Origin: Chrysemys picta bellii
Taxonomy: Eukaryota; Chordata; Testudines; Emydidae
Assembly: GCF_011386835.1 (NCBI RefSeq)
Contig: NC_088794.1
Location: forward strand, 67,038,506 to 67,102,505
Length of the DNA: 64,000 nt
Direction: 5' to 3'
In this document: one piece after another, positions 37,160-49,928 of the stretch
Position numbering within the stretch: position 1 is the first letter of the stretch
Layout: each line of letters begins with the position of its first letter
Notes under the pieces: generated by a model
What the model was told of the DNA's origin: nothing
The model's input: the letters and a program-made list of their open reading frames with translations, nothing else
Database searches by the model: none
Translations under genes and position numbers: made by a program

Positions 37160-37603
37160 CCTTCCGGTTGGCCTGGTTATGGCTGACCTCGGACTGTTGG
37201 GTGCTCGACATAGTATCTTCGAGCTACACCCTGCAGTTCGTTGAGCTCTAGCCTTCTACATTCAAAAGACCACGCCATTCTGCAAGTTGACGCAATTGTT
37301 CGTTGCGGTGGCCTACAGGATGAAAGATCGTCCAGTTTCTGCTCAAAGAATTTCTTCTTGGATGGATGACTACATTCGCTGTTACAATCAGGCAAGGTGG
37401 CATCTCCAGCAATCATAACTGCCCATTCAACCAGGACACACGCCTCCTCAGCAGGTTTCTTAGCCCAAGTGCCTATCCAGTACATCTGTAGGGTGGCCAC
37501 CTACTCTTCCATCCACACATTCATGTACCATTACGCACTTACCCAGCAGGCCCGGGATGATGCTGGCTTCGGTAGAGCAGTACTGCATGCCGCTAGACTA
37601 TGA
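37160..37603 (+). pseudogene. fused RT start and tyrosine recombinase remnant of the deleted DIRS
   Basis: At about 37190-37250 the frame gives DCWVLDIVSSSYTLQFVEL, matching the start of a DIRS reverse transcriptase. The sequence then passes directly to the recombinase C-terminal half: AFYIQKTTPF, AQRISSWMDDYIRCYNQ, then TAHSTRTHASSAGFLAQ (His and Arg of the H-x-x-R motif) and MYHYALTQQ (candidate nucleophilic Tyr) at 37397-37603. The join at about 37250 marks the internal deletion. Confidence 0.7.
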
Positions 37604-37975
37604 ACTCTGAGCCCACCTCCGAGGATACTGCTTGTGAGTCACCTAGAATGGAATTGACACGAGAAAGCACTCGAAGAAGAAAACACAGTTACCTACCTTT
37701 TCATAACTGTTCTTTAAGATGTTGCTCACATCCATTCCATTACCCGCCCTCCTACCCCTCTGTCAGAGTTGCCAGCAAGAAGGAACTGAGAGCGCATAGG
37801 GTCGGCAGCGCCTATTATACCAACGCATGAGTGTGGCATTCCTGAGGGCGCTACAGCCAACCCTACGGATACCACTAAGACAAAAATCTTTGAGTGTGCA
37901 TGTGGGCACACGCACACCTAGAATAGACTGGACATGAGCAACACATCTCGAAGAACAACAGTTATGAAAAGGTAG

Positions 37976-38555
37976 GCAATCTTTTTTTCCACAATGTAAA
38001 TGGACAGGCAATACTGCTGAGCTACATTTACTTACCAGTAACTTCTCTTTACTGAAGACCAGAACATCCACTCTTTTCCTACGGCACTTGGGACTCTACA
38101 CTGTGAATCTAAAAAGTCTTTTTGGAAGAGACACGTTACATTTAAAATGACAATTGTATTATATACATCTCGAAGACAGAAAAGCCATTTTAGTCTGAAG
38201 TCTGCAAGACTGATTTGAAAGTGCATTGTGTCTTTAACAGGTAAACTTGAATTTTTTCCTATTACTATGTAAAGTGGAGAGCATATAATGTTAGGACTTA
38301 TTGGAGGGGAGCAGATAATCTTTAAAATTATCGCACTCTGCCCCTCTCCCTTAAATAGTAATTTCTGCTTAATATTTCAGTATGTACAGACTAACAACTC
38401 TAGGCAGTAGATTGTAAACACCTAAACAAACATTTTAATGTAACCATCCTTATGATGTGGAATTGTATTGTCCTTTAAATAAGAGCCATTGTTTGGCAAT
38501 AGGTTGGTGGGGTTTTTTTTTTTTTTTTAAATCCTTGCAAATTTTTTCTTTATAG
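37976..38555 (+). other. KIF18A intron 5, last part
   Basis: AT-rich, with a T-tract (about 38511-38528) and the exon 6 acceptor TTTATAG at 38555. No other feature. Confidence 0.6.
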
Positions 38556-38753
38556 ATTTATTTAAGGCAGCAAGATAAAACAGCAAGTATCAGTCAAAAT
38601 GTTCGTATTGCCAAAATGTCCCTCATTGACCTGGCAGGGTCTGAACGTGCCAGTGCTACAAATTCCAAAGGAGCTCGTTTTAGAGAAGGGACCAACATTA
38701 ACCGTTCACTGCTAGCTCTTGGAAATGTCATTAATGCCTTGGCGGATCCAAAG
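38556..38753 (+). CDS. KIF18A: KIF18A exon 6: switch II
   Basis: This 198-nt exon (66 codons, phase 0 at both ends) encodes residues 235-300. It starts [20 protein letters not shown]. Switch II is LIDLAGSE (about 257-264), followed by [20 protein letters not shown], the relay-helix region that couples nucleotide state to microtubule binding. The donor is AAG|GTAAGT. Differences from mammals fall in the short loop after LAGSER. Confidence 0.95.
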
Positions 38754-40345
38754 GTAAGTGCTGCTTTGTTTCAAATACAATAAACGTGCACACGTGTCAA
38801 CTTTTCCTTATACTGTTTAACCAGAGGGAATATCATATTAAAAAGAATACAACCTTGTATTATATTTTCTAATTTGTGCACTAATTTAGAAAATATATAA
38901 AAACTTCTTTCTCTGTGGATTCTCACTATAGGAATAGTCTGCTATACTTTGCAATCACTGAACAATCTAAAGCAGCTTAACTATTGTATGGTGAGCACGC
39001 ATTGAGTGCCAATGTCACATTTCATGTGCACTTATAGGGCAGGGGCCTTTTATAAGAGTCCTGAATGCTTCTTGTATCACTGGTGCTATCAGTCTCAGTA
39101 CCAGCATCTTCTTGTCCTTGATTGCCAAATTAGTTTAGTTAGAATTTTTGTAGTAATTAGGTAGCTTAACTATATGTAGTTTTTTTATATAAAAATGGTG
39201 AGAAAAGCAGTGTGCTATATTTAGCTTTAGTACATTTATCCAATGAGAAATATGTCCAGGCTTTAAGCATTGTGCCTGAATAAAGTGTCACTCTAGGATC
39301 CCCTTGTTACGTACCAAAAATGCCTCCGAGAGAGAGATTCATAAGGGTAAGTAAGTTTTTGTTCCTGTCCCACAAACATCCTAGAATTCATGTTTGTAAA
39401 AGGAAATCTTTTTGCCCTAGGGTTTATAATATTGATGTCTCCTAAACCCTTGCCTGCTTCCCCGATACTAAATTACCTACTGTAGATAAAGAAGAGGAAG
39501 GATTATGTCTCAAGATTCATTAAGTGGCTATTTCTTCTCTGAAGTTTGCTTTAGGTCATTTTAAATAACACAAAAGAGAAATTGTTTGAGACATCACAAT
39601 AATGAAATGAAGTTTGTAATACTGCAGCTAAAGAGTATCATTGAGAATCACAGAGTTTGTAAGGAAGACGTAATTAACAAATCATTAACACGTGCAGAAT
39701 GTGAGTGTTTTATGGCTTTCAGTGTTTTATTGCCCTTTCTAGCAAACTTCATTCTTCACCCATTTGTTGTAAAATGTTACTTGAACGGTTTCTCAGATCT
39801 GTATCCCACAACCTGGTCTCTATTGGAATGTGACCTTCCTGGCTGCTCTTTTAGAACCACTGGGGTTATGTTGTTTGACCATTTCATTATTTTCCTTCAG
39901 TTTCTTCATGAGCTGCCATCTCATCTAGGTAGCCTTAGTGAAATCCAAGCTTAGGTGAAGGACTCTCTTCTTGTACAATATTTCCCAATGATGAAATAAC
40001 GTGTCACCATTCAAAGTTTATGCCAAAGATAAACCAAACCATTTATTTCTTTCCCATCTCTTCTCCAAAGCCTCCAAGCATATTCAGAGAGGCTTGTGAG
40101 CTTAAACTAAATACAAAAAGAGTATAGCACTATTCCTGATAGAGTACCACGCTGTTCCAGAACTCATTCTTCTTGTTCATGGCCTTTGGGGAAAAAAGTC
40201 AAGGGGAAGTAATATCTGTCCAAATATTACAAAATTTAAAACTATGTAGTCAAGCCTGTTCTGAGCAGGCAGGAGTTGGGGCAGCAAAACAAACTTAAAA
40301 TCCATTCCACCAGAGGAATAGCCATTTCTGTGTCTCATCTCCATA
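38754..40345 (+). other. KIF18A intron 6, first part
   Basis: No exon or clear repeat seen. The 122-codon plus-strand frame at 39586-39954 has no recognised domain, repeat match or splice support. Confidence 0.45.
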
Positions 40346-40347
40346 AG

Positions 40348-41100
40348 TACTCCTGGGGGAATGTTGCGCCACTGCGCAATGCAGAATTTTGCAAAAATTA
40401 ATGTGTGCCCAGAATTTCCTTTCCCCCACCGAAATGGACTGCAGTTTGCTGGACGCCACTAGGGGCTGCTGAACTCCTCCCCGAGCCCAGCTCACACATA
40501 GAAGACACTGCCTGGGGAGTTGGGTAGGGGGAGCTAAAGGCAGCTGCAGTTCCCAGTATGCCCTAAGGGAAGGGGACAGTGGCACACAGGAAACTCCATG
40601 CAAGCCTGGGACCAAGCATCGGGCTGTTTCTCCCTCCTTGACTCTGGGGGCCAGCTGTCTGGGCTGGGGGGGCCACAGCTGGGCTCTGGGGAGGAGGGGG
40701 AGCAGGTATCTAGGCAAGGGTGGCCCCGTGGATGAGCTCAGGGGGAGAAGGCACGGGGGTGGGGGACTGTGACTGGGTTTGGGGGGGAGCGGATGCAGAT
40801 ATCTGGGCAAGGGAGGAGCCCTGCAGCTGGGCTCGGGGGAGAGGGTGCGGGTATCTGTGCCGGGGGGATTCTGCGACTGGGGGAGAGGGGTTTGGGTGTA
40901 TTGGCTGGGCTCTGGTGGGGAGGAGTTGTGGGTGTCTGGCCCCCTGGCTGGGCTCTGAGCAGAGAAACACTAACTGGGTTGTTGTAGGTGTTTCTTTAAC
41001 TCTACTCTTGAGGCGATTTTTGTTTGTGTCTGTATTGTTACAGACATACTTGCTGACCGGTCTTTTGAAATAAATTACCAAAATAATTGAAACTGATGTG
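40348..41100. repeat. unclassified TIR repeat, copy A
   Basis: The left end reads CTCCTGGGGGAATGTTGCGC. The right part contains 'aaattaccaaaataattgaaactgatgtg', which matches in reverse complement the sequence at about 46.06-46.09 kb. It is therefore a truncated copy, in inverted orientation, of the family at 45987-46653. The GC-rich interior with GGGGG tracts yields long chance frames on both strands. Confidence 0.6.
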
Positions 41101-44100
41101 ATTTATGTAATGAAATTCACTTATTTCATGTATTCAGCAGTACTCTCAACTCTACAGCCAGATCGGAAGTTAATTTCAGGGATAAGTCCATCAGTCCTTA
41201 TTTACATAAGTGCCTTCTTGAGGGATCTGCAGAAGTATCTTCATGAAGGAGGGGGAAAAAGTTACTATTAAAGTTGTCTGAATGTATTGCCATTTCCTGT
41301 CCCTACTAGCCTTTTCTTTCTTGTTTCATTGGATTGCTACTGGTCTTGTTGATAAAATGGAGAGAGTGGTTATGGACAGGACCATTTATAACTGCATTGA
41401 AACTTAGGGTTCAGAATTGAGGGTTGTGTTTGTGTACTGTCATTACAATTGACCAACAGATGTGGCCTACCTTCAGTTAAACTGCTTTAGAATCTTTCCA
41501 TGATTGTGAGCCATGGCTTATAACATCTACCACAGTAGTATCCCACATGTGGGCTGGGGCCATTTGTGACCTCTGTGACCCTTGTGGGCAACTATATTAA
41601 GAAAACTTCAATTTGATTATGAACTGAAGATGTATTCCTGAGCCACACTGCACCTTTTCAGTGTCTGGGCCACTCCTGTTGCAACAGGGAGGAAGTAAGA
41701 GGCTGGTCCCTTTTTTATCATAATGGTCCTCTCTGGCCTTAGAATCTGAACTGCTTTCCCTGCAGCCACCCAAAGCAACTTTGATGTGAGGCTAAAGTGC
41801 TCTGAACAGCAACTGTTCAGTTCTTGCTACAGCTGCTTCACCTCTCTACCATTGGCCATCTGCTGAGTCGCAGGGAATGGAGAAGAGTATCACTGGCTAC
41901 TTTATTGCCTGTTTCCCTGCTAGGATGTAGGAGCCCCAGGGAGAGAAGGCAAGGAGATCAACTGAGCATCCGAAGAAGTGGGCTGTAGTCCACGAAAGCT
42001 TATGCTCGAATAAATTTGTTAGTCTCTAAGGTGCCACAAGTACTCCTGTTCTTTGAGTGTAGGGAGTGCCTATTGCAGAATGGGTCTTTGCTTCCTCCCT
42101 CTCCCAGCAGCCCAGGAGAGGGGGAAAGAAATAAGCAAGACGCAAAAGAACTGTTAGAGTGCCCTGATTTTCTGCTCCAAGACATGTTAGAGAAGCTTGG
42201 GGGATGTTATTAACTTGTGCCAGCTGGCTGTGGACTTTAGTGTTTAAATATTATATTACAACATTGCTGTCTTTTTTTGAAGAGATCCCATGGAATATAA
42301 AATAAGATGTTAACAGATTACAGCAATTGTATTATGTGTTATATTTGATTACACACACACATAATGTAATATAATTTTTTTCAGAAACACTGGTATTACC
42401 CCTATAAGCTGGCTCCAGACTGCAGCATAGTTGTGTGGAGAGTGTAACATCAAGAATCTAGTGTATGCTGGGCATCTCCTAGAGCAGGATCTAATGATTC
42501 TGTACTTCAGGGGGGTAGACTTATGGGTAAGGTTTTTCTTTCACGGTGTGTTGCATACTCTCTACCTTGGGACATCCCTTTTTTTAAAAAAAGCAAATTT
42601 AGAAGTGGCTCCAAGCAGGCTACTTTTAATTCAAGGCTTGGAGGGAGAAGGGAGGAAACATAAACTTACTAGCCAGAGGGTTAAACATGCTTTCCAGCAA
42701 ACAATACACAATAGAAGATGGAGAACACCAGCAGTAAGGTCTGGGACTGTGTCTTGAGAGCCTAAGTCACACCCCCAGCTGCTTGCAATGGGGAGTATAC
42801 CTAGATTTCTTCCATATCCAGACACAGCAAACCCTGATTTTCAGAAGCTCAATATTTCTCATCAACTCTTGACTAGTGAGTGTTATATAAACATGAAGCT
42901 CTGCTTCTTTCTGTCTGCTGGAACAGAGAAGAAAGGGTTGTGGTTTTGTTTTGTTTTGTTTTTTTCTCTTCCACTAGCATTTTCCACCCCTTATCCCTCA
43001 GCCTGCCTGGTGCTTAGGGGAGACTGGTCTCTACTCTACTCATCTTAGCCTTTTGTTTTTGAGTTCCAGCATCGGCATGTAATAGACATGATTTTTTGAC
43101 AATTTCACTGCTGCCCAATTTGTTCTGAGCAGCAGTGGAGAAACTGACCAATCTTGCTAATTCCACTCTGTTGCTGATGTTTTGCAAAGCTATGAGCACA
43201 GCAATGGATACATCAAAGCTTTCTGCATATTTAGGAAGATGATAGTGGATAAGTTTACATTTGGTTCACATTGGAGGTTATTTTTACAACCATAACATGC
43301 TGAGCCAAAATCCTAGTACATAAAATAAATGGGAACACAGGCAAAAACAAACCTATAATTTAAGAATGAAAAAATATCAGATAGTGAATTGCCACGTCAC
43401 AAACAATAGTCCATATTCCAGATCACAGAAATATTTTTGGCTCCCTTCATTTTTGTAGCATGATGTGTACTAGAATTGTCTTGTCTTTTTCCCAGTGGAA
43501 GCTATTAAATGACCACTTTTTTTTTTTTTTTAACTTGGCCCTGCATTCAATCAAGAAACTAACCGAAATCTGAAGCAATGTGCTGCAAATTACGTTGAAT
43601 TTTTTTCACTCCTTTATACTTAGGTTTAAAGAATAGACTACTTGATCTATTCTCAGTGCTCAGCATTCATGTTAAGTGTTGCAGGACAGGTATTTTCTAA
43701 AATAATTGTCCAATTAGTTACCTACTTATTCATAAATGGTCTTTGTTTTTTCAAATCCATAATTACTGTAGATGTGACTCTTGGTTTCTCTTACCTCACC
43801 TCTCCTCACATTTCACTGTGACGCATGGATTTAGTGTAACAAAATGGAGTGAAAACCAAGAATAAGAACGTACTGCTTAGGGTTGCCACTTTGGTAATTT
43901 TACTTGTGGAATACAAAGTGACTTCATGGCATCATATTGATGAGGCAGGTTTAAGGGGGATTCCCTAAGCAAAGATAACTGACTTTTTTCAGCTAGACTT
44001 GCAGTATATGGGATATATTGAGAAAAGGTGGGACTTATAGAAACCCTAATCTGGATAGCAGGAAGAAAAGGAGAGTTAATTTTATCAATGAGCCTAAATA

Positions 44101-45986
44101 CAGGAGAGAGAAATAAACACAAGGGGGAGAGGGGTATCTAAGACAAACGGCCAAATTCTTCCTTAGGCAGTTTCAGTATGGCTTCTGCTAACATTGGTAG
44201 GAGATGTGCACCGGAGACAACAGAATATAGCCCTTAGATTTTAGGTTTGTGTTTTGTTTTATGCATATGTTTCCTGTATTCATATTATATTATTTCTCAG
44301 GATAATGCCTCACAGGTAGATATGTTTGAGAGAGCAGATTGTTGCTTTGGAGATTTCCATCAAATTACTGGTTACTTTCAGTGTGGAGCTAAGTGATGGA
44401 ACATCGGATTTTAAAAATTACATGTTGCAGCTGTAGGCCGTTCTCTTCAAAGTTTCATAACCTCTGTGTTGCAGGTGTGATTATTCATTATATGCAAATA
44501 CTTGAGATTTGCAGATTATTAATAATGGCATGTTAATATAAAGCCCGCTTGACAAAAGTATGTAAGTATTCTTTTTCCCCATTGGTAAAATGGGGATAAT
44601 GAGGCACAGATTGCAATTTGGCTAAGTCACACAACAAATGAGTGACAAAACCTTTATCTCCTGATGCTTAGCATGGTGTCCTATTAATGTACCATGCTGC
44701 CTCTTTATTACAAAACTAAAAAGTTTGCAATTCAAATGATAAATCAGATAATATAGTGGGGAAACCATAGCTCTAATTTGGAACTTTAGCTTTTCCTTTC
44801 TGAACCTTTCAAGAAGCTTGGCATCCTAAATGTTGGCAGAGTCTCCAGGTGCTTAATGTTTTATTGTTTTCATGCTACCCCATGCTGAGTTTTCAGTAAC
44901 TGAACAAAGGAGCCATATGCCCATTCTTCTTGGTAACGGAGTCCTGTAACTTGGAGCCTTAAGAACTTAAGATTCCTGTCCTCTATAGCCACACATGCTA
45001 TGTTGGACAAATCTTACATTAACAACACAGTTGTGGGCCCTGAGACCACTGATATACAGTCTTCCAAATGGTTTTAAATAATTGGAGAAAAAAGACTGAG
45101 GGTATTTTTCCTTCTGGAGTCAAGGCACATTTCACTCAATGTTTATGTTTTTGAAAGTTTGTGTCAGGGTGGCTATGTAATTGGTATAGTTGAAAAATGT
45201 TACCCCAGCCAAAAGAAAAGCCAGCAAAATGTCTCACACAGCATGTGGGAGTTTCTCCTCAGGAAATCCTTGTGGCTCACTGTTTCTGTCAAGCAGGGTA
45301 ATGTGCTTGTAAATTTCATCTGACAGAAAATGTATTGCAACATCAACAGCACCAGAGAACTGCAGAGCTAAATTGTGGAAGAGTAACTGTCAAACCCCTT
45401 CAGCAAGCTGTACCATAAAGAAACTTGTGCTAGGAAAAATAAACCCAATGTGATATGAAATCTGAAGGAGTAGCACATGCTAGTGTCAGTACAAAGGAAA
45501 TTCCCTCCCCATTCCCTGAGCAGGCAGTGAGGTAAAAATATAGTTATTTTCCTCTTCTTGCCAGTTAACTTGGATAAATTGGGCCAAGAAACACTCATAC
45601 TTATTTGGCAGGAGGTTAAAACAAAGATAGTTGGACAGTTTATCTAATTTGTGTGTACGTATGTCTGCTCATGTACAAAGAGAGAGAAGAATTCAGAAAC
45701 AAAATTAACTTTCTCTCCAGCCTGTCACCTCATCTTGTCTTTTCTTTGTATTCAACATTTTTAAAATTACCATTCTTTTTTGTCCTGTTGGCTAAACATC
45801 TCTTGACTTGATTACTGTAACCCCTCTTCCTCTCTGGGCTCCCTAAAACCCATATCACTCCTCTAAAGTACATCTAAAATGCAGCCGTTAAAGTTCTTCC
45901 TTATCTACCAGTAAAGCCATGTCAATCCTCTCTTTACATCCCTCCTCCAGCTCCTTCTTGCTCCCTAGAGCTATGTCTACACTTAA
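41101..45986 (+). other. KIF18A intron 6, mostly unassigned
   Basis: Intronic DNA. About 41965-42050 ('gtagtccacgaaagcttatg', 'taaggtgccacaagtactcc') is a piece of a very common amniote interspersed repeat of uncertain class. About 44573-44705 ('taaaatggggataatgaggc') looks MIR-like. No exon seen. Confidence 0.45.
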
Positions 45987-46653
45987 CTCCTGGGAAAATT
46001 CTGTGCACAATATTTTAAAATTCTGCAAATTTTATTTGTCAAAATAATACTATATAATCACACCAGTTTCAATTATTTTGGTAATTTATTTCAAAATACC
46101 AATCAGCAACTATGTCTATAACAATACAGAGACACAAAAATTCCTCCAGGAGTAGAGAGTTAAGGAAGCCCCTATGACAATCCAGTTCCTCCCCGCGAGA
46201 GTCCAGAAGGGGGGCCAGAAATCCACACCTCTTATCCCCCAAGTCCAGCCACACACCCCCAGGCCAATCACCCCCTACTCCTTCCCCACCCAGACCCCAG
46301 CTGTGGGCCCCTAGCCCAGACATTTGCGCATGCATACACCCAGAGCCCATGGATCCAGAGGGAGAAACAGCGTGATGCTAGGTCCCAGGCTTGTATGGAG
46401 TTTCCTGCAGGCTGCCTCCTTCCTTCAGGGCATGCTGAGAGCTGCAGCAGCTCCGAACCCTCCAGCTCCCTCCCTCTTCCCCTGGCAGTGTCTTCTGTGT
46501 GCGAGCTGGGCTCTGCTGGGTCCAGTAGCCCCTAGTGGCAGCCAGCAGCTCTGCAGCTCATTTCTGTGAAGGAAAAGGAAATTCTGCTCAAAAAACATTA
46601 ATTTCTGTGCATATTCTACATGTGCAGTGGCGCAGAATTCCCACAGGAATAAC
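45987..46653. repeat. unclassified TIR repeat, copy B
   Basis: The left end is CTCCTGGGAAAATTCTG and the right end, reverse complemented, is TTCCTGTGGGAATTCTGCGC, so it has terminal inverted repeats. It shares its interior with copy A in the opposite orientation. Sequence flanking it (about 45970 and 46660-46800) looks like a separate 'tatgtctacac'-type MITE that it may have entered. Confidence 0.6.
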
Positions 46654-46659
46654 ACTTCA

Positions 46660-48190
46660 AGCTAAGGTGGTGATTCCCCTGCTCACGTACACATGCTCAC
46701 ACTAGCTTTTATTAAGCTAGCACGCATATAAATAGCATTGTAGCCATGGTAGGATGGATAGCAGCAGTGGCGGAATGGTTAAGTTGGGCCAAGTACATAC
46801 TTGCGCCACATATCTAATATGCTAGATCTCTGCTGTCCTCCTTCAGATAATTCTAATATACTTGTTTCTTCCTCAGTATTATAAAAAGTTAAAAAATAGT
46901 TTTCTCCACTCCATTATTACATTGAGTGAAATCAGGAAAAACTAATTCTTATGAGAGAGAAAAATAAAACAAAACTTGCAATCTTCTTTAGGTCTCTGAA
47001 TGCACTTTAAGACATACGCATGAAAAGTGCTGTATTAAGAGCTAGGTATTATCTAGTCTTATCTATCTGGTTCTTATATTATCCAGTGTAGGTGTAGCTA
47101 TGTCGGTCCCAGGATGTTAGAGAGACAAGGTGGGTGAGGTAATATCTTTTATTGGACCAAATTCTGTTGGTGAGAGAGACACGCTTTTGAGCCACCCAGA
47201 GCTCTTCCCCAGATCTAGACCTGATGATGTTACTTCACCCACCTTGGTTCTTAGATTGTAAGTGTACTCATAATGGGGCAGGAGCTAGTTGCATTCTGTA
47301 CAGTGCCAAACACACTATTGGTCCTTACCTAATTATATTTAATATCCTTAATAATAACTTATCTAACTACTTTCATTCACTTTCAGAAGTGAACAATCCC
47401 AAAATCTTTTCTTATGTTTAAACAAACTCTCATGACATTTTTAAATAATAAAGTTGATAATGCTAAATGGTTGTGTTTGTTGCATAACTGCAGTCCTTAA
47501 AAAAGCCTAAAATGCATATTTAATGGAAGACCCTAAAAGAATAACTTCTATTGTAATCATAAATGCAGCTGTGGCATCAATCTTTTTGAAGGTGAAGTGC
47601 CTCTTGCTGTCTTTGTGGTTGCTGTACTGTCACCCATTAAGCTGGAGTCCTGATGCTCCAACTCAATATTTTCACATGGTTAGGGCTTTTTCATAATTCT
47701 TTTATAGTTAAATGTTTGCAAAGTATTGGCATTAGCCTATGGCACTAATTACTTCATCTCGCTCTTTTGTATTAGTTATAGAATTAGCCAGCAGGAAACT
47801 TGTGAAGAAAGAAAAACTAAATATTCTTTCAGCGGTCTGTCTTAGTTGCACTGGATTTAGTCATCACTTTATCACAGGGTTACAGAATATTCCATAATAA
47901 AATAATTCAGTTTTATATATTAAAATAATTTATTACATTTTTAACACTGCTGCTTGCACTATGTATTCAGGTTCAGTATTGAAAGTGCACTTTGTGTCTT
48001 CCCATCATGAGTACTTACAGCAGTGGCAGTTTATCTGGAAGGGGGAAAATGCCTTCCTTTTGCTTACAGTCTTCACTTCATAATATAAAATGCATTGCTA
48101 GATAATTTTTGAAGAGCCTTCTGGAAGCTGATTAGAAGCAGGCAACTCTGCAATAGCAACTGAGAAGCAGGAAGGAGTAGATCCCTGCTA
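46660..48190 (+). other. KIF18A intron 6, unassigned
   Basis: About 47088-47225 ('ggtgaggtaatatcttttat', 'ttggaccaa') is another common amniote interspersed-repeat tail of uncertain class. The rest is AT-rich and unassigned. Confidence 0.45.
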
Positions 48191-48196
48191 ACTGAG

Positions 48197-48430
48197 GGTA
48201 TGTCTACACTACCGGCCGGATTGGCGGGCAGCGATCAAACCAGCGGGGGCCGATTTATCGCATCTAGTCTAGATGTGATAAATCGACCACTGAGCGCTCT
48301 CTCATCAACTCCTGTACTCCAGCTCGGTGAGAGGCGCAGGCAGAGTTGATGGGGGAGCGGCAGCAGTCAACTCACCGTGGTGAAGACACCACGGTAAGTC
48401 GATCTAAGTACGTCGACTTCAGCTACCGTG
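48197..48430. repeat. truncated Harbinger-like MITE
   Basis: The sequence starts GGGTATGTCTACACTACCGG and has internal palindromes ('gatttatcgcatctagtc' / 'agatgtgataaatcga', and 'caccgtggtgaagacaccacggt'). The matching right terminus is absent. The sequence switches to a reversed CR1 at about 48432. Confidence 0.55.
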
Positions 48431-48431
48431 G

Positions 48432-49262
48432 TTACAAATTGATTGATAGTTGCAGAGCAACTGGAAAAATTAAAGAAAGTTAGACTGTTTGATCTATAAA
48501 TCCCAAAGTCCCCCTTGTTTCCCTTTCTAGCGATAGGTTTTATGTTTTCCCTTCTCCAGTCCTCTGGAACCTTACCTGTCCTCCATGAGTTTGCAAAGAC
48601 AGTTGTTAATGCTTCCAAAATTACTTTAGCTAGTTCCTTAATCTAAGTACCCTAGAATGAATGCATCAGGCCTAACCAATTTGAGTACATCCAATTTATC
48701 TAAATATTCTTTAATCTGTTCTTTCCCTATTTTGGTTTTCATTCCTTCCCCCTTATTAATAATAATTGTGTTGACTATCTGGTCACCATTAACCTCTTTA
48801 GTGACGACTGAAGCAAAATAGGCTTTAAGCACTCTGATGTCATCAGTTATTAGCTCTCCTTCCCCTCTAAGTAGGGAACTTACAGTGTATCTCATCTTTC
48901 TCTTGCTCCTAATATATTTAAAGAACCACTTCTTACTAACTTGTGTCTCATACTATGTATTTTGTGCCTTAGCCTTTCTGATTTTGTCCCTACATGATTG
49001 TACTATTTTTTTTCTTTTTTTGTGCTCCTCCTTAGCAATTCTTCCATGTTCCCACTTTTTGTAGGATTCCTTTTTGATTTTCAGGTCATTAAAGAGCTCC
49101 TGATGGAGCCCTATTGACCTCTTCCTATTTTTTCCTATCTTTCCTTTGCATCAGGATAGTTTGCAGTTGTGCCTTTTAATAACGTCTCCTTGAGAAACTG
49201 CCAACTCTCCCGAACAACTTTTTCCTTTAGATTTTCTTCCCATTGGACCTTACCTACCAGTT
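48432..49262 (-). mobile_element. CR1 LINE fragment, minus strand, with ORF2 reverse-transcriptase remnant
   Basis: On minus, 48895-48638 gives VLKAYFASVVTKEVNG and IKEYLDKLDVLKLVRPDAF. Then 48618-48367 gives FANSWRTGKVPEDWRRENIK followed by PIARKGNKGDFGIYRSNS. These match the endonuclease-RT linker and the first RT blocks of CR1. The upstream part (to 49262) is the preceding linker with stops. It is a dead internal fragment lying antisense to KIF18A. Confidence 0.75.
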
Positions 49263-49928
49263 CTCAGTACTCTAACCCCCATGAGTGTGGAGCATTCCTT
49301 CCTGGCATGGAATAGCAGCCCTGAGCAGGGAGGAGGGTTATAAGTCCTCTTGGATATACAGGAGCCAATAAATGTGTGCTGCATCCTTCAGCCATGGAGC
49401 TCTCCTCAAGCCCAGAAGGAGGAGTGGAAGGATTTTAGGGTTTTATTCCCTTGCTGGCCCTGACAAAGCCACCAAATCTCTAAGGCTACAAGGGCCTGTG
49501 AGCATTTGGGTCCTGTGTCTATGGGAATCTTACCCTGTGGATTTATTTGGTGCAGGATGAGGTCCTTAGTAGCTACAATCTTATCTGATGCCGATTCAAT
49601 GGGTATTGTGAAAAGATTATTTTTCGAGTGATTGCTCATGTTGATTCCAAGTAGGTGTGCACGCACTGCATGCACGGTCATCGGACCGTTTTCTCCCGGC
49701 AGTACGCGTCGGGTTGGCTGTGGAGCCCCCTGGAGTCGCGCCTTCAAGATGTTGTATATAGGTCCCTGCCGACCCATTGCCTCTTCAGTTTCTTCTTACC
49801 GCTAGTGATGGTCGTTTGAGCAGCTCTCTTGTTACAGCAAGCGATCCCCTAGTGGACTCTTTGTTGTTGACCCTATAAATAGTTCAAAACTTAGTATTGG
49901 TTAGTCAAGTAGTTTTTACTTATCTTAG

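Larger units (their letters stand above)
34785..37975 (+). mobile_element. DIRS-like retrotransposon, internally deleted
   Basis: The ends are inverted copies of each other. The left block (about 34790-34945, with 'tagggttgggtgtagc' and 'ggcgctgccaaccctatg') recurs in reverse complement at about 37760-37915. An internal complementary region at about 37685-37745 is inverted relative to the extreme right end (about 37920-37975), a DIRS hallmark. Between them lie a gag-like region, only the very start of the reverse transcriptase, and the C-terminal part of a tyrosine recombinase. The RT body, RNase H and N-terminal recombinase are missing compared with the copy at 49.6-55.4 kb. A SINE sits in gag. 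The element is in the same sense as KIF18A. Confidence 0.75.

Noticed and set aside
40295..41081. 171-codon Pro-rich minus-strand frame and its plus-strand counterparts
   Set aside because: They lie in a GC-rich interspersed repeat that recurs inverted at 46 kb, with no recognisable protein.
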